From Lachnospiraceae bacterium KGMB03038 (GTDB lineage Bacteria > Bacillota > Clostridia > Lachnospirales > Lachnospiraceae): 64,000 nucleotides of DNA. Below the pieces are notes generated by a model. That model saw only the letters and a list, made by a program, of their open reading frames with translations. It was not told the DNA's origin and did not search any database. This document shows, piece by piece, positions 58,498-64,000 of this stretch. Location of the stretch: the NCBI GenBank assembly GCA_007361935.1, contig CP041667.1:1888501-1952500 (forward strand). Reading direction: 5' to 3'. Numbering within the stretch: the stretch's first letter is position 1; each line of letters starts with the position of its first letter. The translations under genes were made by a program, and so were the position numbers.

Positions 58498-59739
58498 TTA
58501 ACCCGCAAGCCGCATATCCTGGTATTTTTCTGCTGCTTCTAAGATTGCCTCCTTCATAATTGAGATCAACTGATCCACCTCGTCTTTTGTTACGATCAGC
58601 GGCGGGATCATCCGATTTACCCTGTCTCCAATGGCGGTGATCAGCGCCTTTCGTTCCAATGTTCCGTGTTTTACCTCTACCGCGATCGGAAGATCATACT
58701 CGCAGCCCACAAGAAGACCTTTTCCCCTGACTTCCTTTACATGCGGAAGTTTGGCCAGTTCTTGGCGGAGATACCGGCCGACTTTTCTTGCGTTTCCGCT
58801 CAAGTCTTTATCCAGGATCTCTGTAACCGATGCCAGAGCCGCCGCGCAAGCCACTGCGTGGCCTCCGTAAGTAGAGCCGTGGGTTCCCATGGTAAAGGAT
58901 GCCGCCACTTCTTCTGTGGCGCAGCAGGCGCCGATGGGCATACCTCCGCCAAGGGCCTTCGCCATAGACACCGCGTCTGGTTTTACATGATATCCCATAT
59001 AAGCCATCGGAGTTCCGGTCCGCCCCCATCCGGTCTGTACTTCATCGAGCAGCAGCAGAAGCCCTTTCTCATCACACAGTTTCCGCAGCCCTTCCATGAA
59101 TTCCTGAGTCGCCGGATAGACTCCTCCCTCGCCCTGTACTGGTTCGATCATGATCGCAATGGTATGTTCCGTCACTTTTGAAGCAAAATCCTCTAAGTCG
59201 TTAAATCTTGCGTAAGAAAAGCCGGGGACCATCGGCCCAAAGCCCTGCTGGATCGCACTGTCTGGCTGTCCTGTTGCCGCTACCGCCCCCATGGTCCGTC
59301 CATGGAATCCTTTTTCCGCGGTAATGATATGATATTTTTCAGGGCCATAGTGATCGATGCCATATTTTCTCGCCATTTTGATCATACATTCGTTGGCCTC
59401 TGTTCCTGAATTCTGATAAAAGATCTTATCCATTCCGATGGTATCACAGACCTTCTTGGCAAGCAGGGCCTGAGGCACTGTATAAGGATAGTTAAAGGTA
59501 TGCATGATATCGTCCATCTGGTCTTTTGCCGCCTGGACCACTCTTGGGTTTCGGTTGCCGGGACTATTTACCGCCACGCCGCCGTAAAAATCCAGATAAG
59601 CATTTCCCTCTTCATCATATAGATACATGCCCTCTGCTCTCTCTGCGATGAAATCGTATCTCTCATAGGTCTCTACCATGTACTTGCGTACAATGTCTTT
59701 CAATTCTGCCGCCGTTAGGTTTGTGTCTTTCAATCTCAT
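58498..59739 (-). CDS. argD: Class III aminotransferase (acetylornithine / AGXT2-like)
   Basis: A PLP aminotransferase of 413 residues. Markers are NSGTEANECMIKMARK, GFHGRTMGAVAATG, LLLLDEVQTGWGRTG and the PLP lysine in SMAKALGGGMPIG (about 265). It is closest in form to ArgD and related ornithine/GABA/beta-alanine enzymes; no arg genes are adjacent, so the substrate is not certain. The start follows GAGGAG. Its leader contains a terminator-like hairpin, which suggests attenuation. Confidence 0.85.
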   Translation of the reverse strand: MRLKDTNLTAAELKDIVRKYMVETYERYDFIAERAEGMYLYDEEGNAYLDFYGGVAVNSPGNRNPRVVQAAKDQMDDIMHTFNYPYTVPQALLAKKVCDTIGMDKIFYQNSGTEANECMIKMARKYGIDHYGPEKYHIITAEKGFHGRTMGAVAATGQPDSAIQQGFGPMVPGFSYARFNDLEDFASKVTEHTIAIMIEPVQGEGGVYPATQEFMEGLRKLCDEKGLLLLLDEVQTGWGRTGTPMAYMGYHVKPDAVSMAKALGGGMPIGACCATEEVAASFTMGTHGSTYGGHAVACAAALASVTEILDKDLSGNARKVGRYLRQELAKLPHVKEVRGKGLLVGCEYDLPIAVEVKHGTLERKALITAIGDRVNRMIPPLIVTKDEVDQLISIMKEAILEAAEKYQDMRLAG

Positions 59740-59775
59740 TGCAAATCTCCTCGCTTTCCTCGCTGTTTATAGACA

Positions 59776-59813
59776 TTGAAAAAGGGTGTCGCATCTTTCG
59801 ATGCGGCACCCTT
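59776..59813 (-). terminator. Hairpin and T-run in the argD leader
   Basis: On the minus strand an 11-bp stem (GGGTGCCGCAT/ATGCGACACCC, one G-U pair) is followed by TTTTTC. It lies between the argD promoter and the argD start, so it can act as an attenuator rather than a gene-end terminator. Confidence 0.7.
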
Positions 59814-59828
59814 GCCTTTGATGGGTTT

Positions 59829-59857
59829 AGTATACCTCTGTCCTATAGATTCGTCAA
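59829..59857 (-). promoter_or_regulatory. Promoter of argD
   Basis: TTGACG (59852-59857) and TATACT (59829-59834) on the minus strand are 17 bases apart. The transcript would begin about 15 bases before the leader hairpin. Confidence 0.75.
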
Positions 59858-59878
59858 TGTTTTTTTTCGTGTACAATT

Positions 59879-59940
59879 TCAAAAAGGGACAGGGCATTTT
59901 TAATTAGGGCCGGGGGATTTTTAAAAATCCCCCGGCCCTA
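59879..59940. repeat. REP-like palindrome with tail, copy 6 (inverted)
   Basis: A 36-bp perfect palindrome (59905-59940) with the tail on its left in opposite orientation (AAAAAGGGACAGGGCATTTT, 59880-59899). It lies 12 bp after the rpsU stop and just upstream of the argD promoter. Confidence 0.92.
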
Positions 59941-59952
59941 TTCATGCACTTA

Positions 59953-60129
59953 TTAGTTATATTTACGTTTTCTAGCAGCTTCAGATTTCTTTTTACGTCT
60001 TACGCTTGGCTTTTCATAGTGTTCTCTTTTGCGAATCTCCTGCTGAATGCCAGCTTTCGCGCAGTTTCTTTTGAATCTGCGTAAAGCGCTATCTAACGTC
60101 TCGTTTTCTTTAACGATTACATTTGACAT
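59953..60129 (-). CDS. rpsU: 30S ribosomal protein bS21
   Basis: A 58-residue, highly basic protein: it begins MSNVIVKENETLDSALRRFK and ends in KKSEAARKRKYN, diagnostic of bS21. The ATG at 60129 is preceded by GGAGGGGAGG. It has its own promoter and is followed by a palindromic repeat. bS21 helps early 30S subunits choose mRNAs. Confidence 0.95.
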   Translation of the reverse strand: MSNVIVKENETLDSALRRFKRNCAKAGIQQEIRKREHYEKPSVRRKKKSEAARKRKYN

Positions 60130-60208
60130 AGTCTCACACCTAACCTCCCCTCCAGTCCTGTATTGTGCATCCTACGACTGTTCGGGTGTATTTCTTGCAC
60201 TATCTAAG

Positions 60209-60236
60209 ATTATAGCACATATTTTGGGTTCGTCAA
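60209..60236 (-). promoter_or_regulatory. Promoter of rpsU
   Basis: TTGACG (60231-60236) and TATAAT (60209-60214) on the minus strand have a 16-base spacer. About 75 bases of leader precede the rpsU start. No separate terminator for alaS was evident in 60237-60312. Confidence 0.75.
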
Positions 60237-60312
60237 TATTTTTTGAATATTTCCGTTTGTTTTATAGCTGTTTTTTATCAAACAGACCTGTCAGGAACGT
60301 TTCGGCAGCCTG

Positions 60313-62952
60313 CTAAGAAAGCTGGTCCTCCAGAACTTCTTTCACCGAGGCAACCGCCTGGTCAATGCCTTCTGGGTTCTTGCCCCCTGCTTGGGCCATA
60401 TTAGGCCGGCCGCCGCCGCCACCGCCTACCAAAGAGGCGATCGCCTTGATCAAGTTCCCGGCGTGGGCTCCTTTCTTAACGGCTCCATCGGTAGCCATGG
60501 CCATCAAGGATACCTTTCCATCTACGGCGGAAGCCAGCACGACCACTCCTTCGCCCAGCTTTTCCTTCAACTGATCGCCCAGCTCTCTCAAGCCATTCAT
60601 ATCCACGCCTTCAATCTTAGCCGCCAGAAGCGGAAGTCCCTTGACTTCTGTAATCTGGTCGGTCACATCGCCCATGGCATCCTTAGCCAGCCTGCTCTTT
60701 AAGCTTTCCACCTCGCCCTTAAGTTCTTTATTCTCCGCCTGAAGGTGGCCCAGCTTTTCTTCCAGCTTATCCGGAGACGTCTTCAGAAGCTTCGCCGCCC
60801 TATGCAGCTTTTCTTCCAATTCTCCATAATATTTCATCAGCCCTTTGGATGTGAGCGCCTCAATTCTCCTGACGCCTGCTGCCACGCCTGTCTCAGAAAT
60901 GATCTTAAACGCGGTGATCACGCCGGTATTCGGCACATGCGTGCCTCCGCAGAATTCGATTGAGAAATCTCCCATGCTCACTACCCGGACGATGTCGCCA
61001 TATTTTTCTCCAAATAAGGCAGCCGCCCCGGTCTTTCTCGCTTCCTCGATAGGCAGGTTCTCCACTTTGACCGCCAGATTCTTCTGGATCTGTTCATTGA
61101 CGATCGCTTCCACCTTCTGAATCTCTTCCGGCGTCAGAGCCGAGAAATGGGTAAAGTCAAAACGAAGTCTTTCCTCGTTGACAGAAGATCCCGCCTGTTC
61201 CACATGACTGCCCAATACCATACGAAGCGCTTTGTGGAGCAGATGAGTCGCGCTGTGGTTGTTGGCGGAAAGCGCGCGCTTCTCTGGATCTACCAGAAGC
61301 TCTGCCTGATCTCCCGCTTTCAGCATTCCTTTTGTTGCGACTCCCACATGGCCAATCTTGCCTCCCAGCAGTTTGACCACGTCTTCTACCCGGAACTCTC
61401 CTTCCTCCGTACGAATCACGCCTGTATCAGCCTCCTGGCCTCCGCTGGCAGCGTAGAACGGCGTCTCTTCCACGAAGATAGTTCCTTTCTGGCCTTCGGT
61501 CAAGGCATCCACGATCTCGTTTTCCGTTGTCAGGACTGTGATCGGGGAACAGTGCGTCAGATGATCATATCCGACAAAAACAGAAGTCACGGAAGGATCG
61601 ATGGAGTCATAAATCGTCTCATCCGTACCACTGTAGGTATGTTCGCCGAATGTTCCCTTGGCCGTCTCCTTCTGGGCCTGCTCTGCTTTCCGGAATCCTT
61701 CCTCATCAATGGAAAATCCTTTCTCTTCCAAGATTTCCTTGGTCAGATCCACCGGGAAGCCATAGGTATCATAGAGGCGGAACGCCTCCTCTCCAGCCAG
61801 GATGGTCTCCCCGTTTTCTTCCATCTTACTTTCCATACCGGCCAGAATAGAAAGGCCTTGGTCGATCGTCCTGTTAAACTGCTCTTCTTCCTTTGTGATG
61901 ACTTTAAAGATAAAGTCCCGTTTTTCCTCCAGTTCCGGATATCCATCTTTGGAACCATCTATCACCGTCTGGGCCAGTTCGATCAGAAATTCCCCTTTTA
62001 TGCCCAGAAGTCTTCCATGGCGGCAGGCCCGTCTTAAAAGACGGCGCAGGACATAGCCTCTCCCGCTGTTGGACGGAAGGATCCCGTCTGAGATCATAAA
62101 GGTCACCGAACGGATATGGTCTGTGATCACCCGGATGGAAACGTCCGCCTTCTCCTCTTTCCCGTATTCCACACCGGCAAGGCGGCAGACATGATCCCTC
62201 AGCGCGCAGATGGTATCCACGTCAAACATGGAATCTACTCCCTGCACGACACAAGCCAGACGCTCCAGTCCCATCCCAGTATCGATATTTTTCTGTTCCA
62301 GTTCTGTATAATTATTATTGCCGTCATTGTCGAACTGGGTAAATACGTTGTTCCAGATCTCCATATAGCGGTCACAGTCGCATCCCACGGTACAATCCGG
62401 CTTTCCGCAGCCATATTCCGGTCCCCGGTCGTAGTATACTTCCGAGCAGGGGCCGCAAGGACCGCTTCCATGCTCCCAGAAGTTATCCTCCTTGCCAAAA
62501 CGGAAAATCCGGTCCGCCGGAATACCGATATCCTGATTCCAGATCTCCCACGCCTCATCATCTTCCAGATAGACCGATGGGTACAGACGATCTGGATCCA
62601 GAGCAACTACTTCCGTCAGGAATTCCCAAGTCCAGGCAATGGATTCCTTCTTAAAATAGTCTCCAAAAGAAAAATTCCCCAGCATCTCGAAAAACGTCCC
62701 ATGCCGGGCAGTCTTCCCCACATTTTCAATATCTCCGGTACGGATACACTTTTGGCAGGTAGCCACCCGCTTGCAGGGCGGAATCTCCTGCCCTGTGAAA
62801 TAAGGTTTTAAAGGCGCCATACCAGAATTGATCAAAAGAAGGCTTTTATCATTATGGGGCACCAGGGAAAAACTTTTCATCGCCAGATGTCCCTTACTCT
62901 CAAAGAATTCCAGGAACATCCTTCTTAATTCATTCACTCCGTATTTCTGCAT
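60313..62952 (-). CDS. alaS: Alanyl-tRNA synthetase
   Basis: A class II synthetase of 879 residues. The catalytic domain begins RRMFLEFFESKGH and has TCQKCIRTGDIENVG and RHGTFFEMLGNFSFGDYFKKE (in part). The editing domain has the zinc motif HSATHLLH (about 560) and CGGTHVPNTG (about 660). A C-terminal oligomerisation domain ends in GGGGGGRPNMAQAGG and a short tail. AGGAGG precedes the ATG. Confidence 0.98.
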   Translation of the reverse strand: MQKYGVNELRRMFLEFFESKGHLAMKSFSLVPHNDKSLLLINSGMAPLKPYFTGQEIPPCKRVATCQKCIRTGDIENVGKTARHGTFFEMLGNFSFGDYFKKESIAWTWEFLTEVVALDPDRLYPSVYLEDDEAWEIWNQDIGIPADRIFRFGKEDNFWEHGSGPCGPCSEVYYDRGPEYGCGKPDCTVGCDCDRYMEIWNNVFTQFDNDGNNNYTELEQKNIDTGMGLERLACVVQGVDSMFDVDTICALRDHVCRLAGVEYGKEEKADVSIRVITDHIRSVTFMISDGILPSNSGRGYVLRRLLRRACRHGRLLGIKGEFLIELAQTVIDGSKDGYPELEEKRDFIFKVITKEEEQFNRTIDQGLSILAGMESKMEENGETILAGEEAFRLYDTYGFPVDLTKEILEEKGFSIDEEGFRKAEQAQKETAKGTFGEHTYSGTDETIYDSIDPSVTSVFVGYDHLTHCSPITVLTTENEIVDALTEGQKGTIFVEETPFYAASGGQEADTGVIRTEEGEFRVEDVVKLLGGKIGHVGVATKGMLKAGDQAELLVDPEKRALSANNHSATHLLHKALRMVLGSHVEQAGSSVNEERLRFDFTHFSALTPEEIQKVEAIVNEQIQKNLAVKVENLPIEEARKTGAAALFGEKYGDIVRVVSMGDFSIEFCGGTHVPNTGVITAFKIISETGVAAGVRRIEALTSKGLMKYYGELEEKLHRAAKLLKTSPDKLEEKLGHLQAENKELKGEVESLKSRLAKDAMGDVTDQITEVKGLPLLAAKIEGVDMNGLRELGDQLKEKLGEGVVVLASAVDGKVSLMAMATDGAVKKGAHAGNLIKAIASLVGGGGGGRPNMAQAGGKNPEGIDQAVASVKEVLEDQLS

Positions 62953-62970
62953 AACTTCCTCCTATATTCG

Positions 62971-63019
62971 GGCTATCTTTTAATTATAAAGATAGCCCCG
63001 GCGTTTGTCAACGCCGGGG
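62971..63019 (-). promoter_or_regulatory. alaS promoter overlapping a terminator hairpin
   Basis: On the minus strand TTGACA (63006-63011) and TATAAT (62983-62988) are 17 bases apart. The -35 lies in the loop of a perfect 10-bp stem (CCCCGGCGTT at 62996-63005 / AACGCCGGGG at 63010-63019). A second inverted repeat GGCTATCTTT/AAAGATAGCC (62971-62980, 62988-62997) brackets the -10. The first hairpin, ten bases after the hydrogenase-like stop, may also end that transcript. Confidence 0.8.
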
Positions 63020-63028
63020 AGTTTCTTT

Positions 63029-64000
63029 CTAATCCAGCTCGATCTCTTCCAATTCCTTCGGCGGAATCTGTTTCGATGACGCCTTCACAAAATCTTTGAT
63101 CTTTTTCTGGGCCTTTGCCACAGGGATATTGGTGCCCGCTCCGGCAACACAGCCGCCGGGACAGCCCATTCCCTCGATCAGGCATCCATTCATCTTTCCT
63201 GCTTTCGCCAAAGCCAGCGTCTTCTTGCACTCTGCCAGTCCTTCCGCGTGCTCGATATTGACTTCCACATCTGGATAATATTCCCGGATACATTTCTCGA
63301 TCGCTTCCGCCACGCCGCCTGCGACCGCATACCCTCTTCCGGCTCCTGTGGCGTTGTGGAAGGAGGATTCCGCTTCATACTTTGTAAGATCAATATCTCT
63401 GGCATCAAACATAGCCTGAAGTTCTTCAAAGGTAATAACGAAATCCACATCACTGCGCACCGTTCTGCGCATGGCCTCTAACTTTTTGGCCGCGCAGGGT
63501 CCGATAAAGACTACTTTTGCTTCCGGATGTTTCTGCTTAATAGTCCGGGCAGTGGCTACCATAGGCGTCAGCTCCTGCGAAACTTCATCGATCAGATCTG
63601 GGAAATACTTTTTGGCCAGCATTGCCCAGGAGGGGCAGCAGGAAGTCAAAAGGAACGGCAGTTCTCCGGTGACTACTTTATCAACATAATGGTGCGCCTC
63701 CGCGATTGCCCCGATATCCGCTCCCAGGGCTACCTCATAGAATTCTTTAAAGCCCAGTTCCTGCAGAGCCGCTTTCAGATTTCTGGGTGTAATGTTATCT
63801 CCAAATTGACCGTAGAACGCGGGGGCGATCTCCGCAATGATCTCATCCCCGTTCTTCAGAGCGTGGGCCAGCTGGAAGATCTGGGATTTGTCCGAGATAG
63901 CTCCAAAAGGACAGCTTACCATACACATCCCGCAGGATACACATTTGTCCGAGTCAATATATGCCCGTCCCATCTTGTCTGATGTGATGGCGCCCACGCC
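63029..64000 (-). CDS. [FeFe]-hydrogenase-like protein with ferredoxin domain (5' end outside window)
   Basis: The visible 323 residues run to the window edge, so the N-terminus is missing. A 4Fe-4S ferredoxin motif CVSCGMCMVSCPFGAI (near residue 20 of the visible part) precedes the H-cluster domain. The H-cluster motifs are TSCCPSW (L1), GPCAAKK (L2) and EGMGCPGGCVAGAG (L3). They differ from the canonical TSCCPAW, MPCxxKK and EVMACPGGC. It could be a sensory or auxiliary hydrogenase rather than the main H2-producing enzyme. It lies upstream of alaS in the same direction. Confidence 0.85.
   Translation of the reverse strand, partial: GVGAITSDKMGRAYIDSDKCVSCGMCMVSCPFGAISDKSQIFQLAHALKNGDEIIAEIAPAFYGQFGDNITPRNLKAALQELGFKEFYEVALGADIGAIAEAHHYVDKVVTGELPFLLTSCCPSWAMLAKKYFPDLIDEVSQELTPMVATARTIKQKHPEAKVVFIGPCAAKKLEAMRRTVRSDVDFVITFEELQAMFDARDIDLTKYEAESSFHNATGAGRGYAVAGGVAEAIEKCIREYYPDVEVNIEHAEGLAECKKTLALAKAGKMNGCLIEGMGCPGGCVAGAGTNIPVAKAQKKIKDFVKASSKQIPPKELEEIELD

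Noticed and set aside
59721..59903. A 60-residue plus-strand frame upstream of argD
   Set aside because: It lies across the argD promoter, leader hairpin and repeat tail, with no ribosome binding site.
6262..59940. CRISPR array
   Set aside because: The six palindromes are kilobases apart with genes between them. No regular spacer pattern and no cas genes are present.
1..64000. Prophage, integrative element or insertion sequence
   Set aside because: No integrase, transposase, capsid, relaxase or tRNA attachment site was seen. The only mobile-like features are the small palindromes, the pgk-tpiA repeats and the higBA remnant.

Overview
The window is a Gram-positive, low-to-mid GC Firmicutes chromosome segment. 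It is most likely from an anaerobic gut Clostridium of the family Lachnospiraceae. The evidence is the rplS-trmD-rimM-khpA-rpsP-ffh-ylxM gene order, strong AGGAGG ribosome binding sites, thiazole synthesis through ThiH rather than ThiO, an [FeFe]-hydrogenase-type protein, a SpoVB-like flippase and a DacF-like carboxypeptidase (sporulation lineage), and a 'high-cysteine' small protein of a kind I associate with this family. No rRNA, tRNA, CRISPR array, prophage or transposase gene was seen. The placement is inference from gene content, not a database match.

Layout. 1-6.2 kb: a minus-strand translation and secretion operon (ylxM, ffh, rpsP, khpA, rimM, trmD, rplS, lepB, rbgA, second lepB). 6.3-15.4 kb: single genes and pairs, including a cytoplasmic subtilisin, a J-domain protein, a Cys/Gly-rich repeat protein, two unknown pairs, a TruA paralogue with an altered active site, an HD-GNAT fusion, a patatin and an ABC-F ATPase. 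15.4-19.2 kb: thiSFGH-tenI behind a TPP riboswitch. 19.2-21.6 kb: trpS, a histidine phosphatase and luxS. 21.6-29.8 kb: an alpha-galactoside (raffinose/melibiose-type) locus with an AraC regulator, a binding protein, two permeases, a GH36 alpha-galactosidase and an amylosucrase-like GH13 enzyme. 29.8-37.5 kb: lower glycolysis genes gap, pgk, tpiA and gpmI, with small enzymes between them. 37.6-41.8 kb: iscR-iscS-iscU-mnmA-PHP phosphatase, that is, sulfur transfer from cysteine to Fe-S clusters and to tRNA thiolation. 41.9-45.3 kb: flippase, HD protein and DacF. 45.4-48.3 kb: copper-responsive csoR-copA. 48.4-49.9 kb: a decayed higBA toxin-antitoxin locus. 49.9-57.7 kb: mixed housekeeping and unknown genes (DUF3592-like, phosphoesterase, cytosolic BMP-like protein, GNAT, trmO, ABC-class ATPase, pentapeptide protein, cysK). 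57.8-64 kb: maf, argD, rpsU, alaS and a hydrogenase-like protein cut by the window edge.

The most interesting structure is not a gene. A near-identical 32-46 bp perfect palindrome occurs six times in intergenic or 3'-end positions, four times with a constant GGGACAGGGC-containing tail. Two unrelated genes (a protease and an AraC regulator) take their last codons and stop from this repeat, giving both the C-terminus GPGDF. Other notable points are a CopA whose C-terminal CopZ-like domain has its own perfect Shine-Dalgarno and ATG, a CsoR-type operator placed exactly between -35 and -10, a pseudogenised HigB toxin beside an intact HigA-ImmA antitoxin, a TPP riboswitch followed by two hairpins (the second with a T-box-like loop), and a cluster of diverged repeats between pgk and tpiA. 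Most of the window is ordinary core genome. I did not find a clearly new multi-gene system.
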